Numbered from the stretch's first letter, positions 1-9,342 are shown. The stretch: DNA of 64,000 nucleotides from Pseudomonas fluorescens (GCF_902497745.1 NZ_CABVHJ010000003.1:219319-283318), one strand, 5' to 3'. The notes: a model not told the origin generated them from the letters alone. A program made the numbers and translations.

Positions 1-1
1 T

Positions 2-1873
2 TCAGGCCTGAGTGTGGCTGCGCACAGCTTCAAGGCCAAGGCGTTGTATGGCACAGGTGCCGAGTCGGCGGTCAGAACATTGACCGTGACAGCGGCCACC
101 GCCCCGACACTGACCTCCGTGAAGGGCTCGGTGAGCGATGCCGAAATTCCGCAGAACGGCACCACGGTAGAAACCGCCGTAAAACTGTCCGGCGTCGCTG
201 CCAAAGGTCAGCAAATCGAAGTGTTCGACGGTGTAACTTCAAAAGGCAAAGCGACTGCCGATCCCGCAACAGGCAAATGGGAGCGGCTGGTTTCAGGCCT
301 GAGTGTGGCTGCGCACAGCTTCAAGGCCAAGGCGTTGTATGGCACAGGTGCCGAGTCGGCGGTCAGAACATTGACCGTGACAGCGGCCACCGCCCCTACG
401 TTGACCTCCGTGAAGGGCTCGGCGAGCGATGCCGAAATTCCGCAGAACGGCACCACGGTAGAAACCGCCGTAAAACTGTCCGGCGTCGCCGCCAGGGGTC
501 AGCAAATCGAAGTGTTCGATGGTGCAACTTCAAAAGGCAATGCGACTGCCGATCCCGCAACAGGTAAATGGGAGCGGCTGGTTTCAGGCCTGAGTGTGGC
601 TGCGCACAGCTTCAAGGCCAAGGCGTTGTATGGCACGGGAGCCGAGTCGGCGGTCAGGACGCTGACCGTGACAGCGGCCAGTGTCCCGACGCTGGACAAT
701 GTGCTAGACGACAAAGGGGTGGAAGTACCGAACGGCAAAACGACCGTCAGTACTACACTGAAACTCAAAGGCAAGGCAAGCAATGGTCAGAAGGTCGAAA
801 TTTTTGACGGTAACGGTGCAAGCGCGGAATCCAAGGGTATTGCAACGGCCGATAATGTGACCGGAACATGGGAGCGCACGATAACTGTTGCACTTGGACC
901 ACGTCGGTTATACGCAAAATCGCTTTATCACAGTGGCTCGATTTTTTCGGGTGTGCGTAACTTGACCGTGACAGCGGCCAGAACCCCGACGCTGGACAAT
1001 GTGCTGGATGACAGAAATATGGAAGTGCCGGAAGGCACGATCACGGTCAGCACCGATCTGATACTCAAAGGCACCGCTAGCCTGGGTCAGCAGATCAACA
1101 TCCGTGACGGCAGCGGGTCCGGTTCAGCCACAAGGGGCACTGCGACCGCCAACCTGACTACAGGCAACTGGGAGACCACAATCACAGTGCCACTGGGTGC
1201 GCGGCGGCTGTACGCCGAAGCACTTTATCCCAGCAATCCGCTGTATTCGAATGTTCGTAACTTGACCGTGACAGCGGCCACCGCCCCTACGTTGACCTCC
1301 GTGAAGGGCTCGGTGAGCGATGCCGAAATCCCTAATGCAGGTTTCACGGTAGAAACCGCAGTAAAACTGTCCGGCATCGCCGCCAGAGGTCAGCAAATCG
1401 AAGTGTTCGACGGTGCAACGTCAAAAGGCAATGCGACTGCCGATCCCGCAACAGGTAAATGGGAGCGGCTGGTTTCAGGCCTGAGTGTGGCTGCGCACAG
1501 CTTTACCGCCAAGGCGTTGTACGGCTCCGGCGCGACGTCGGCCGCCAGAACACTGACCGTCACCGCCGCCACCGCCCCGACACTGACCTCCGTGAAGGGC
1601 TCGGCGAGCGATGTCGAAATCCCTAACGCAGGTTTCACCGTAGAAACCGCCGTAAAACTGTCCGGCATCGCCGCCAGGGGTCAGCAAATCGAAGTGTTCG
1701 ACGGTGCAACGTCAAAAGGCAATGCGACTGCCGATCCCGCAACAGGCAAATGGGAGCGGCTGGTTTCAGGCCTGAGTGTGGCCGCGCACAGCTTCAAGGC
1801 CAAGGCGTTGTATGCGGTCAGAACACGCCGAAGCACTTTATCCCAGCAATCCGCTGTATTCGAATGTTCGTAA
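2..1873 (+). CDS. Ig-like repeat adhesin, 5' part (open at left edge, frameshifted)
   Basis: The reading frame is open from the left edge, so the true start lies outside the window. It consists of tandem bacterial Ig-like domains of about 97-100 residues. The DNA period is 291 or 300 bases, each unit containing a [13 protein letters not shown] boundary and a GQQIEVFDG motif. Six units are visible before the frame is lost just after position 1813, where 12 bases of one unit end are joined to sequence copied from 1212 onward. The frame then closes at 1873. Such large repetitive proteins in fluorescent pseudomonads are usually surface or secreted adhesin-like proteins; no signal peptide or anchor can be seen because the N-terminus is missing. 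The repeat identification is firm; the adhesin role is inferred. Confidence 0.75.
   Translation, partial: SGLSVAAHSFKAKALYGTGAESAVRTLTVTAATAPTLTSVKGSVSDAEIPQNGTTVETAVKLSGVAAKGQQIEVFDGVTSKGKATADPATGKWERLVSGLSVAAHSFKAKALYGTGAESAVRTLTVTAATAPTLTSVKGSASDAEIPQNGTTVETAVKLSGVAARGQQIEVFDGATSKGNATADPATGKWERLVSGLSVAAHSFKAKALYGTGAESAVRTLTVTAASVPTLDNVLDDKGVEVPNGKTTVSTTLKLKGKASNGQKVEIFDGNGASAESKGIATADNVTGTWERTITVALGPRRLYAKSLYHSGSIFSGVRNLTVTAARTPTLDNVLDDRNMEVPEGTITVSTDLILKGTASLGQQINIRDGSGSGSATRGTATANLTTGNWETTITVPLGARRLYAEALYPSNPLYSNVRNLTVTAATAPTLTSVKGSVSDAEIPNAGFTVETAVKLSGIAARGQQIEVFDGATSKGNATADPATGKWERLVSGLSVAAHSFTAKALYGSGATSAARTLTVTAATAPTLTSVKGSASDVEIPNAGFTVETAVKLSGIAARGQQIEVFDGATSKGNATADPATGKWERLVSGLSVAAHSFKAKALYAVRTRRSTLSQQSAVFECS
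1212..1530 (+). repeat. 319-bp exact direct repeat, copy 1
   Basis: By eye this stretch is identical to 1825-2143, an offset of 613 bases. It covers the end of one Ig-like unit and most of the next. The neighbouring units are similar but not identical, so this exact block is a recent copy, a gene-conversion tract or a repeat misassembly. The left junction of the second copy is where the reading frame is lost. Confidence 0.85.
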
Positions 1874-2891
1874 CTTGACCGTGACAGCGGCCACCGCCCC
1901 TACGTTGACCTCCGTGAAGGGCTCGGTGAGCGATGCCGAAATCCCTAATGCAGGTTTCACGGTAGAAACCGCAGTAAAACTGTCCGGCATCGCCGCCAGA
2001 GGTCAGCAAATCGAAGTGTTCGACGGTGCAACGTCAAAAGGCAATGCGACTGCCGATCCCGCAACAGGTAAATGGGAGCGGCTGGTTTCAGGCCTGAGTG
2101 TGGCTGCGCACAGCTTTACCGCCAAGGCGTTGTACGGCTCCGGAGCCGAGTCGGCGGTCAGGACGCTGACCGTCACAGCCGCCACCGCGCCGACGTTGAC
2201 GTCAGTCAAAGGAACTCTCAGCGGCAGGGAAATTCCGAAGGGCGGGACAACAGCCGAACTGGCGGTGACCCTCAGAGGCATAGCTGCCAAAGGACTGAAA
2301 GTCGAGGTTTTCGATCATGCAGTGTTCCAAGGTGAAGCAACTGCCGATGGTGCCAGTGGTGAGTGGACCTTTAACGTAAGTGGTCTCGGCAGGGTAGAAC
2401 ACAGTTTCAAAGTAAAAGCACTATATGGAACGAGGCCAGAGTCAGCGCCTTGGAACTTTACAGTTCTAAAATCCATAAGTCTTCCAACGGGGAAGCTGTT
2501 AATCGGCCAGTCTATAAGTACTGAAACGTGCAGGATTACGTTTTCGCATCAAAGCCATGTGAACAGTTATGTAAACTGCGAGTATTGGAGAATTTTTCCG
2601 TATTTGGCCTCCACGACAGGATCAATTACATATCAACTCGACTTTATTGGCCAAACGACAGAGCGAGTAAATCTCAAGGCCGAGGGGGGGAACATTCTAG
2701 GCCCAACGACTATCACGTTTGCTTTTCTTAATTCATCCGGAGCAACGATGGGCACCATAAGTAAGACTATTAACAGGTGGGCGGAGTACCATTTAATTGA
2801 TTCAGGAAGATTACCTGGGATTGCGTCGGTAAGGATAACTGTAACCGGCCAAATTTATATTACTAATTGGGAGTTTGGCAAGGTGCCATAG
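1776..2891 (+). CDS. Ig-like repeat adhesin, 3' part in the shifted frame
   Basis: This continues the same repeat protein one frame over. Homology resumes at about 1824 and the listed start is only the first possible initiation codon, so this is very probably not an independent gene. Two Ig-like units follow (boundaries near 1879 and 2170), the last more diverged ([10 protein letters not shown]). A distinct C-terminal domain of about 140 residues starts near 2465 and has no Ig-like repeat. This end domain is clearly more AT-rich than the repeats and has two cysteines near its start; I do not recognise it. A terminal binding domain on a repeat stalk is a reasonable guess. If the shift is an assembly error, the two parts form one intact gene. 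Confidence 0.65.
   Translation: MWPRTASRPRRCMRSEHAEALYPSNPLYSNVRNLTVTAATAPTLTSVKGSVSDAEIPNAGFTVETAVKLSGIAARGQQIEVFDGATSKGNATADPATGKWERLVSGLSVAAHSFTAKALYGSGAESAVRTLTVTAATAPTLTSVKGTLSGREIPKGGTTAELAVTLRGIAAKGLKVEVFDHAVFQGEATADGASGEWTFNVSGLGRVEHSFKVKALYGTRPESAPWNFTVLKSISLPTGKLLIGQSISTETCRITFSHQSHVNSYVNCEYWRIFPYLASTTGSITYQLDFIGQTTERVNLKAEGGNILGPTTITFAFLNSSGATMGTISKTINRWAEYHLIDSGRLPGIASVRITVTGQIYITNWEFGKVP
1825..2143 (+). repeat. 319-bp exact direct repeat, copy 2
   Basis: Second copy of 1212-1530. Before it, the expected unit end is shortened: 18 bases present in other units between the ALY codons and GCGGTCAGAACA are missing. The join falls inside codons, which puts the copied block in frame 3 instead of frame 2. 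Confidence 0.85.
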
Positions 2892-2945
2892 GCAGACTTT
2901 TTGCCCTCGCTTTCGGGTAATTGCAGAAATGCAGCCGACGTAAAA

Positions 2946-2974
2946 CCCCGACCGAGTTTGAAGCTCGGCTGGGG
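2946..2974. terminator. Hairpin, possible terminator
   Basis: CCCC..CCGAG and CTCGG..GGGG arms form an imperfect hairpin about 55 bases after the adhesin stop. The T-run lies on the minus-strand side, so it fits a minus-strand terminator better than one for the adhesin. Confidence 0.35.
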
Positions 2975-3063
2975 AGAAAAGGGTACAGACTTATCTACCG
3001 TCAACTTTGGCCAAGGACTGAAAGAGAGAGGTGTGAGCGTGAATTGTCCGCTAACCGGAAATG

Positions 3064-3163
3064 CCCCTTTCGCGAGAGGGCTCGCTCCCACAAAGAAATG
3101 CACTCCCAATGTGTGAATGGAATGCAATTCAACTTTGGGAGCGAGCTTGCTCGCGAAGGGGCC
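3064..3163. repeat. REP doublet (REPIN) of Pseudomonas type
   Basis: Two inverted copies of an imperfect palindrome (TCGCGAGAGGGCTCGCTCCC and GGGAGCGAGCTTGCTCGCGA) are separated by about 45 bases. The same core occurs at 61114-61182 and 62813-62902. The rest of 2892-3250 holds no gene that I can support. Confidence 0.85.
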
Positions 3164-3304
3164 AGTGAAGTCAGCGCAAATCGCCTTTTAAACTCAGGCG
3201 TTTAAAAGACACCTCCAGACACGCCTTCAAGGCTACAAATCCTTGCGCCATTGCCTACAGCCAAGCCAGAATCCGCCGGCTTGTGCGCTTTGGGGTCGGG
3301 TTCT

Positions 3305-3545
3305 ATTGTGGGTCGGTCGCTGACGAATCAGCGATCGGGTTTAGCGACTCGAACTCAAGTCAAAGGTGCATCGGCGTTCCAGGCTTCGTTGCGGATTTGT
3401 ATTTTCGCGATTTCGTCATGGTGGCTGTATGCGGGAGACCTTCGGGTCTGCCGGGTGCCTTTGACCGGTTCGCTAACCTGCGTACAGCCGCCACCCTCCT
3501 GTTTAGCGACAGGTTGTAGCGGCTCCACTTCAAAGGAGCTTCACC
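3305..3545 (+). ncRNA. Structured 5' leader (candidate cis-regulatory RNA) of the DUF6124-type gene
   Basis: The 240 bases before the start codon fold into several supported stems. GGTCGCTGA (3315-3323) pairs with TCAGCGATC (3328-3336) around a CGAA loop. A 13-base stem joins 3423-3435 and 3477-3489 with only G-U wobbles, and encloses an AGACC-TTCG-GGTCT hairpin and a CCGG/CCGG stem, giving a three-way junction. GCTCC (3522-3526) pairs with GGAGC (3535-3539), hiding the Shine-Dalgarno site of the downstream gene. A second AGCGACT (3343-3349) could compete for GGTCGCT. The layout suggests translational control. From memory similar leaders precede related genes in other pseudomonads; I cannot say whether a described RNA family covers it. 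Confidence 0.6.
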
Positions 3546-3905
3546 ATGATCAAACCAACACCCAACCCACCCGAAACCGACCCCACCTCCCCCTACGAAT
3601 CCCTCGATTCAAAAAAACTCCACGACGCCGCCGACCGCGCCCTCGATCACTACCTCTGCCCACCCGGCTCTACCCCACCGCCACGTAAAACCCGCCGGAT
3701 GTACGCCGTCACCGCAGACTTCAAAAACGAAGAGCTGCTGGCCGATGCCAGCGAAACACTCGCTTCGGCCAGAACCATCGCCCATGACTTCGCCCACCTC
3801 ATCCCCGCATCGCAGCGCAGGACGCTGTTGGGAATTGCGCAGCTGATCATGCTCGGCGAGCTGGCGGTGAATCGGGTGATGGATAATCTGGATTTGCCGC
3901 AGTAG
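3546..3905 (+). CDS. DUF6124-type small protein
   Basis: 119 residues. It begins with a proline-rich MIKPTPNPPETDP segment followed by a SPYESLDSKKLHDAADRALDHYL helix, as in the Pseudomonas family I recall as DUF6124 (members sometimes annotated DUF3077). A second half, roughly residues 55-115, is predicted helical and hydrophobic in places (LLGIAQLIMLGELAVNRVMD). No signal peptide or catalytic motif is seen and the function is unknown. The ATG is preceded by AAAGGAGCTTCACC, a good ribosome binding site locked in a leader hairpin. Genes of this family are often multicopy and come with the same long leader, which points to a shared regulatory signal. Confidence 0.75.
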   Translation: MIKPTPNPPETDPTSPYESLDSKKLHDAADRALDHYLCPPGSTPPPRKTRRMYAVTADFKNEELLADASETLASARTIAHDFAHLIPASQRRTLLGIAQLIMLGELAVNRVMDNLDLPQ

Positions 3906-3914
3906 CGACACGCG

Positions 3915-4030
3915 ATGATCGTTCCCACGCTCCTGCGTGGGAATGCCTCAACGGACGCTCCGCGTTCGGCTTCGGAAGGGACGCGGAGCGTCCCGGGCTG
4001 CATTCCTTTGCTGCGCGTGGGAACGATCAT
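3915..4030. repeat. Nested palindromic extragenic repeat
   Basis: Outer arms ATGATCGTTCCCACGC (3915-3930) and GCGTGGGAACGATCAT (4015-4030) are perfect inverted copies. Inner arms GGACGCTCCGCGT (3953-3965) and ACGCGGAGCGTCC (3980-3992) are also perfect. It is a common dispersed Pseudomonas repeat type, different from the GGGAGCGAGC REPs in this window. Confidence 0.8.
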
Positions 4031-4073
4031 AAAAAACCACCGCCCCGTTTTCAGCGGCTTTGCGATCGATTAC

Positions 4074-4310
4074 TCAATACCGGAGGATTTTCACTTTTCC
4101 ATTTTTGCTTTTGGGCAATTCAAACTCGACCTCACCGCCCACTTTGACGTTCGCCTGCCGGGCATCGGCCAATGGAATGCTGAATCGGTATTCTTTGGCG
4201 GTCAGAAAAAAACCCGTGGCTTCGGCAAAGGAAAGGGAACGTCCTGATTGCTTCGGTGTGATGGTGCCTCTTCCGGTTTTTTCATCGTAGCTGCTGAAAA
4301 TACCTTTCAT
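4074..4310 (-). CDS. Small cold-shock-like protein
   Basis: 78 residues starting MKGIFSSYDEKTGRGTI, which resembles the opening beta-strand and G-x-G-x-I turn of cold-shock or S1-like OB folds. It ends in a basic strand (ELPKSKNGKVKILRY). The RNP1/RNP2 aromatic motifs of classical CspA are not clear, so nucleic-acid binding is only suggested. The start at 4310 is chosen because AGGGAG lies nine bases upstream and homology-like sequence begins there; an upstream extension to 4385 is possible but looks non-coding. It lies 139 bases downstream of flhB on the same strand and may be read with it or independently. Confidence 0.65.
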   Translation of the reverse strand: MKGIFSSYDEKTGRGTITPKQSGRSLSFAEATGFFLTAKEYRFSIPLADARQANVKVGGEVEFELPKSKNGKVKILRY

Positions 4311-4449
4311 TGCCTTGCTCCCTTGCACTCGCCTGCCTGACCGCGTCAGTGCGCGGCTGCACCTTGCATCAAACTGCAAAATCACGGCAAGCGCACCTGT
4401 CAGAGTTGACAGTAAAGGGAGGTCTCAGACCAATGGCTGCAAGGCAACG

Positions 4450-5589
4450 TCAGGAATCACGGCGCAGATCCGGCGGAATCGGCAAGTCGTCCTTGAGCGG
4501 ATCCGGGCGTTTGCCCTTGCCGGCGCGGTACTGGCGGATCTGGTAGACGTAGGCCAACACTTGAGCCACCGCCAGATACAGACCACCAGGAATCTCCTGC
4601 TCAAGTTCGGTGGAATAGTAGATCGAACGCGCCAGCCCCGGCGATTCGAGGAGCATGACGTTGTTGGCCACGGCGATTTCGCGGATTTTCAACGCGAGGA
4701 AGTCGCTGCCCTTGGCCAGCAGTATCGGTGCCCCGCCCTTCTCCGAGTCGTACTTGAGCGCGACGGCGTAGTGAGTCGGGTTGGTGATGACCACGTCGGC
4801 GTCGGGAATCGCTGCCATCATGCGGCGCTGGGACATTTCGCGCTGGGTCTGGCGGATGCGCTGTTTGACTTCCGGGCGACCCTCCTGATCCTTGTGCTCG
4901 TCGCGCACTTCCTGCTTGGTCATCAGCAGTTTCTTGTGGGCTTCCCAGAGCTGCACCGGTACGTCGACGGCGGCGATGATGATCAGGCCGCAGGCCAGCC
5001 ACAAGGTACTCCAGCCGACCAGCGTGACGCTGTGAATGATCGCCATTTCCAGCGGCTCGTGGGCGATACGCAACAAGTCATCGACGTCCGCCGACAACAC
5101 CACCAACGCCACACCCAAGGTAATCAGAAACTTGGCCAGCGCCTTGAGCAGCTCGACCACAGCCTTGAACGAGAACATCCGTTTGAGGCCTGCCGCCGGG
5201 TTCATCCGGCTGAACTTGGGCGCCAGGGAGCCCGCCGCAAACAGCCAGCCACCGAGGGAGATCGGGCCGATCAGTGCCGCCAGCAATAGCGTAATCATGA
5301 ACGGCTGGATGGCCACCAGCGCCATCTGACCCGACTTCAACAAGAATGCGCCCATGGAACCCTGATCCATGATCACCTCACGCGAAAGCGTGAAGTTCAG
5401 GCGCATCAGCTCCATCAGGTCTTCGGCGAGCATGCCGCCGAACACCAGCAGCGCACCGGCGCCGGCCATCATCACGGCAAGGGTGTTGAGCTCTTTGGAA
5501 CGGGCAATCTCACCCTTCTCACGGGAGTCTTTTTTGCGTTTGTCCGTGGGGTCTTCTGTTTTGTCCTGACCGCTTTCGCTCTCTGCCAT
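4450..5589 (-). CDS. flhB: Flagellar type III export switch protein FlhB
   Basis: 379 residues, usual length for FlhB. A charged cytoplasmic N-terminus (KTEDPTDKRKKDSREKG) is followed by four membrane segments up to about residue 210. The cytoplasmic domain carries the self-cleavage motif NPTH (270-273). Cleavage between Asn and Pro switches export from rod/hook to filament substrates, together with FliK. It is the last gene of the fliLMNOPQR-flhB run and starts three bases after the fliR stop. In related species flhA usually follows; here small accessory genes follow instead. Confidence 0.97.
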   Translation of the reverse strand: MAESESGQDKTEDPTDKRKKDSREKGEIARSKELNTLAVMMAGAGALLVFGGMLAEDLMELMRLNFTLSREVIMDQGSMGAFLLKSGQMALVAIQPFMITLLLAALIGPISLGGWLFAAGSLAPKFSRMNPAAGLKRMFSFKAVVELLKALAKFLITLGVALVVLSADVDDLLRIAHEPLEMAIIHSVTLVGWSTLWLACGLIIIAAVDVPVQLWEAHKKLLMTKQEVRDEHKDQEGRPEVKQRIRQTQREMSQRRMMAAIPDADVVITNPTHYAVALKYDSEKGGAPILLAKGSDFLALKIREIAVANNVMLLESPGLARSIYYSTELEQEIPGGLYLAVAQVLAYVYQIRQYRAGKGKRPDPLKDDLPIPPDLRRDS

Positions 5590-5592
5590 GAC

Positions 5593-6378
5593 TCAGCGCG
5601 CCCGTGCCAGTTCGCGTAGCAGCTGCAAGGCTTCAGTGGCCAGCGGCTGATACTGATTGAGAATGTCCGCCAGACCAACCCAGACGATGAACAGACCGAG
5701 CACCAGGGTCAGCGGAAAACCGATGGAAAAAATGTTCAGTTGCGGCGCGGCGCGGGTCATCACGCCAAACGCGATGTTGACCACCAGCAGCGCCGTAACT
5801 GCCGGCAATACCAGCAACAGCGCTGCACCGAGGACCCAGCCGAGTTTGCCGGCCAGCTCCCAGTAATGCGCAGTCATCAGACCGCTGCCGACCGGTAGCG
5901 TGGTGAAGCTTTCGGTAAGGACTTCGAAGACCACCAGGTGGCCGTTCATCGACAGGAACAGCAGCGTCACGAGCATGGTGAAGAATTGCCCGATCACCGC
6001 GACCGAGACGCCGTTGGCCGGGTCGACCATCGAGGCGAAGCCCATACCCATCTGGATCGCGACAATCTGCCCCGCCACGGCAAACGCCTGGAAAAACAGC
6101 TGCAGGGAAAACCCGAGTACCGCACCGACGAGAATCTGCTCGGCAATCATCAGCAAACCGCTGAGATCCAGCGGGCTGACCGCCGGCATCGGCGGCAGGC
6201 TCGGGGCAATGCACACGGTAATGGCCACGGCGAAATACAGGCGGATCCGCCGCGACACCAGCGTCGTGCCGAATACCGGCATCACCATCAGCATCGAGGC
6301 CACGCGAAACAGCGGCAACATGAACGACGCCACCCAGGTACTGATCTGGGTGTCGGTCAGCTGAAGCAGCGATTGCAT
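5593..6378 (-). CDS. fliR: Flagellar export gate protein FliR
   Basis: 261 residues with about six hydrophobic segments and the FliR opening MQSLLQLTDTQISTWVASFMLPLFR. It is a component of the FliPQR export gate in the inner membrane at the base of the MS ring. The gene lies three bases after fliQ and three before flhB, so the genes are cotranscribed. No oddities. Confidence 0.97.
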   Translation of the reverse strand: MQSLLQLTDTQISTWVASFMLPLFRVASMLMVMPVFGTTLVSRRIRLYFAVAITVCIAPSLPPMPAVSPLDLSGLLMIAEQILVGAVLGFSLQLFFQAFAVAGQIVAIQMGMGFASMVDPANGVSVAVIGQFFTMLVTLLFLSMNGHLVVFEVLTESFTTLPVGSGLMTAHYWELAGKLGWVLGAALLLVLPAVTALLVVNIAFGVMTRAAPQLNIFSIGFPLTLVLGLFIVWVGLADILNQYQPLATEALQLLRELARAR

Positions 6379-6381
6379 GGC

Positions 6382-6651
6382 TTAGCCGATGACCATCGGG
6401 ATGTTTTTGTACAACTGGATGATGTATTCCATGAAGGTCTGCACGATCCATGGACCACCGATGATCAACGTCACCAGCATCACCAGCAGACGCGGCAGGA
6501 AGCTCAGGGTCTGTTCGTTGATCTGGGTCGCGGCCTGAAACATCGCCACCAGCAAGCCGACCAGCAGGCTCGGCACCACCAGAATCGCGACCATCAATGT
6601 GGTCAGCCAAAGGGCTTCACGAAAGATATCGACCGCAACTTCCGGCGTCAT
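6382..6651 (-). CDS. fliQ: Flagellar export gate protein FliQ
   Basis: 89 residues, exactly the family size, with two transmembrane helices (around residues 17-37 and 52-72) and the typical [15 protein letters not shown] start. It is an export gate subunit that packs around FliP/FliR. Its start overlaps the end of fliP by four bases (ATGA), indicating translational coupling. Confidence 0.97.
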   Translation of the reverse strand: MTPEVAVDIFREALWLTTLMVAILVVPSLLVGLLVAMFQAATQINEQTLSFLPRLLVMLVTLIIGGPWIVQTFMEYIIQLYKNIPMVIG

Positions 6652-7406
6652 GGCGAGACACCTCCAAAACTGCTGGCCAGGGTGCCGATGATCAGCGCCC
6701 AGCCATCCACCAGCACAAACAGCATGATCTTGAACGGCAGCGAGATGATCAGCGGCGAGAGCATCATCATACCCATCGCCATCAGCACACTGGCCACGAC
6801 CAGGTCGATGATCAGGAACGGAATGAAGATCATGAAACCGATCTGGAACGCGGTTTTAAGCTCGGAGGTGACGAACGCCGGCACCAGAATGGTCAGCGGC
6901 GCCTGATCCGGGGTGGCGATGTCGGTGCGCTTGGACAGGCGCATGAACAGCTCCAGATCGCTGGTGCGGGTCTGCGCGAGCATAAAGTCCTTGATCGGCA
7001 CCTGGGCCTTTTCCACGGCTTGCTGGGCGGTAAGGGTTTCCGCCAGATACGGTTGCAGCGCGTCCTTGTTCACCCGGTCGAACACCGGCGCCATGATGAA
7101 CAGGGTCAGGAACAGCGCCATGCCGGTGAGGATCTGGTTCGACGGCGTCTGTTGCAGGCCGAGGGCCTGACGCAGGATCGAGAAGACGATGATGATCCGG
7201 GTGAAGCTGGTCATCAGAATCACGGCCGCCGGAATGAAGCTCAGGGCGGTCATGATCAGCAGGATCTGCAGACTGACCGAATACTCCTGCGCGCCATCGG
7301 CGTTGGTGCCCAGCGTGATCGCCGGGATCGACAACGGATCGGCGGCGAACGCCAGTGGCGCGGCCAGCAACAGGGCCAGCGTCAAGACGATGCGTAGCGC
7401 ACCCAT
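6648..7406 (-). CDS. fliP: Flagellar export gate protein FliP
   Basis: 252 residues. A cleavable signal peptide ends near [11 protein letters not shown] (about residue 22), as known for FliP. A periplasmic stretch and C-terminal hydrophobic segments follow, including the conserved [17 protein letters not shown] region. It forms the core pentamer of the export gate. The start overlaps the fliO stop by one base. Confidence 0.97.
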   Translation of the reverse strand: MGALRIVLTLALLLAAPLAFAADPLSIPAITLGTNADGAQEYSVSLQILLIMTALSFIPAAVILMTSFTRIIIVFSILRQALGLQQTPSNQILTGMALFLTLFIMAPVFDRVNKDALQPYLAETLTAQQAVEKAQVPIKDFMLAQTRTSDLELFMRLSKRTDIATPDQAPLTILVPAFVTSELKTAFQIGFMIFIPFLIIDLVVASVLMAMGMMMLSPLIISLPFKIMLFVLVDGWALIIGTLASSFGGVSP

Positions 7407-7858
7407 TACTTCGTATCCTTCTGATCCTTGCCGAGAATCTTCAGCAGATGCTGAGCAAATTCCGGGGTCGCTTTTTCACGGGTCGCAGGCACGTCGACCG
7501 GTTCCTTGAGTACATGCAGCGCGGTGATGGTGCCGGGGCTCAGACCGAGCAGGATCTGCTCGTTGCCGACCTGCACCAGCAGCAAGCGGTCACGCGGACT
7601 GAGGGCGCGCGAACCGATCAGCTCGATCACTTGCCCCTTGCCTGCCGGTCCGGCTTGCTGCACCCGGCGCAACAGCCAGGCGAGGAAGAAGATCACGCCC
7701 AGCACCAGCAACAGGCCAAACACCAGTTGCGTCAGTTGCCCGGCCACGCCGCTGGTGACCATCGGCGCGGTGGCGGCAGGCACTGTCGTGGCTGTCGACG
7801 GCTCGGCAGCCAGCACGCTCAATGGCAATGCCAGCAGAGCCCAGAGAAACCGTTTCAC
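7406..7858 (-). CDS. fliO: Flagellar biosynthesis protein FliO
   Basis: 150 residues. An N-terminal signal-like segment ([18 protein letters not shown]) and one strong membrane helix (about residues 42-66) precede a cytoplasmic FliO domain with [22 protein letters not shown]. FliO is a chaperone-like factor needed for FliP assembly. The gene follows fliN directly, with no gap. Confidence 0.95.
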   Translation of the reverse strand: MKRFLWALLALPLSVLAAEPSTATTVPAATAPMVTSGVAGQLTQLVFGLLLVLGVIFFLAWLLRRVQQAGPAGKGQVIELIGSRALSPRDRLLLVQVGNEQILLGLSPGTITALHVLKEPVDVPATREKATPEFAQHLLKILGKDQKDTK

Positions 7859-8311
7859 TCAGCGCAGCTTCTTGATGCGTTCGCTTGGGCTGATCACGTC
7901 GGTCAGGCGGATGCCGAACTTCTCGTTGACCACCACCACTTCGCCGTGCGCGATCAGGGTGCCGTTGACCAGCACGTCCAGCGGCTCGCCGGCCAGACGA
8001 TCAAGCTCGATCACCGAACCCTGGTTCAGTTGCAGCAGGTTGCGGATGTTGATGTCGGTGCTGCCCACTTCCATCGAGATCGACACCGGGATGTCGAGGA
8101 TCACGTCCAGGTTCGGACCGTCCAGCGTCACCGGATCGTTGTTCTTCGGCACGCTGCCGAACTCTTCCATCGGCAGACGCGAGCCGCTGGCTGCGTCGGC
8201 CGCCAGCAGGGCGTCGATGTCAGCTTGACCATCACCGGTTTCTTCCAGGGCAGCAGCCCATTCGTCAGCCAGTGCCTGGTCGTCCTGGGCGTTCATATCG
8301 TCGTTCATCAT
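7859..8311 (-). CDS. fliN: Flagellar motor switch protein FliN
   Basis: 150 residues. An acidic N-terminal extension (residues 1-60) precedes a SpoA/C-ring domain ending GEVVVVNEKFGIRLTDVISPSERI. With FliM and FliG it builds the C-ring that sets rotation direction and docks the export ATPase complex. Two adjacent ATG codons are possible starts (8311 and 8308); GAGG spacing slightly favours the second. It lies between fliM and fliO. Confidence 0.96.
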   Translation of the reverse strand: MMNDDMNAQDDQALADEWAAALEETGDGQADIDALLAADAASGSRLPMEEFGSVPKNNDPVTLDGPNLDVILDIPVSISMEVGSTDINIRNLLQLNQGSVIELDRLAGEPLDVLVNGTLIAHGEVVVVNEKFGIRLTDVISPSERIKKLR

Positions 8312-8364
8312 TTGTCCTCGGCGGGCAAAAATTCAGTTAAATGCTTGGGGGTTGGAGCGCCGCT

Positions 8365-9333
8365 TCAGCGACGCTCGATCGGCTCGATCACCTGCAACGC
8401 GAGGTTGCCTTTGTGCGAGCCCATCTTGACCTTGAAGGCCGGCACGCCGTTGGCGCGCATGATCATGTCTTCCGGCATCTCGACCGGGATCACATCGCCC
8501 GGCTGCATGTGCAGGATGTCGCGCAGTTTCAACTGGCGGCGAGCCACGGTGGCACCGATCGGCACGTCGACGTCGAGCACGTCCTGGCGCAGGGCGTTGA
8601 CCCAGCGCTCGTCCTGATCGTCGAGATCCGACTGGAAACCGGCGTCGAGCATTTCGCGTACCGGCTCGATCATCGAGTACGGCATGGTCACGTGCAGGTC
8701 GCCGCCACCGCCGTCGAGTTCGATGTGGAAGGTGGAGACCACGATCGCTTCGCTCGGGCCGACGATGTTGGCCATGGCCGGGTTCACTTCCGAGTTGATG
8801 TACTCGAAATTGACTTCCATGATCGCCTGCCAGGCTTCCTTCAGATCGACGAAGGCCTGCTCCAGCACCATGCGCACCACGCGCAGTTCGGTCGGGGTGA
8901 ATTCACGCCCTTCGATCTTGGCGTGACGACCGTCGCCGCCGAAGAAGTTGTCCACCAGTTTGAACACCAGTTTGGCGTCAAGGATGAACAGCGCGGTGCC
9001 GCGCAACGGTTTGATCTTGACCAGGTTGAGGCTGGTCGGTACGTACAGCGAGTGCACGTATTCGCCGAACTTCATCACCTGCACGCCACCGACGGCAACG
9101 TCCGCCGAGCGGCGCAGCATGTTGAACATGCTGATGCGGGTGTAACGGGCAAAACGCTCGTTGATCATTTCCAGAGTCGGCATGCGTCCGCGGACGATGC
9201 GATCCTGGCTGGTCAGGTCGTAGCTTTTGACACTGCCGGGTTCGGCAGCGTTATCGGTCTGTACCAGACCATCGTCGACGCCATGCAACAGCGCATCGAT
9301 TTCATCCTGGGACAGCAGATCCTGCACGGCCAT
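8365..9333 (-). CDS. fliM: Flagellar motor switch protein FliM
   Basis: 322 residues, usual length. The N-terminal LLSQDEIDALLHG segment is the known CheY-P binding site. A middle CheC-like domain and a C-terminal SpoA domain (MPEDMIMRANGVPAFKVKMG) follow. FliM links chemotaxis signalling to the rotor. It starts nine bases after the fliL stop. Confidence 0.97.
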   Translation of the reverse strand: MAVQDLLSQDEIDALLHGVDDGLVQTDNAAEPGSVKSYDLTSQDRIVRGRMPTLEMINERFARYTRISMFNMLRRSADVAVGGVQVMKFGEYVHSLYVPTSLNLVKIKPLRGTALFILDAKLVFKLVDNFFGGDGRHAKIEGREFTPTELRVVRMVLEQAFVDLKEAWQAIMEVNFEYINSEVNPAMANIVGPSEAIVVSTFHIELDGGGGDLHVTMPYSMIEPVREMLDAGFQSDLDDQDERWVNALRQDVLDVDVPIGATVARRQLKLRDILHMQPGDVIPVEMPEDMIMRANGVPAFKVKMGSHKGNLALQVIEPIERR

Positions 9334-9342
9334 GTCGTGTTC

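Noticed and set aside
2901..3205. Short plus-strand genes after the adhesin
   Set aside because: They run through the hairpin and REPIN and have no coding character or ribosome binding site.
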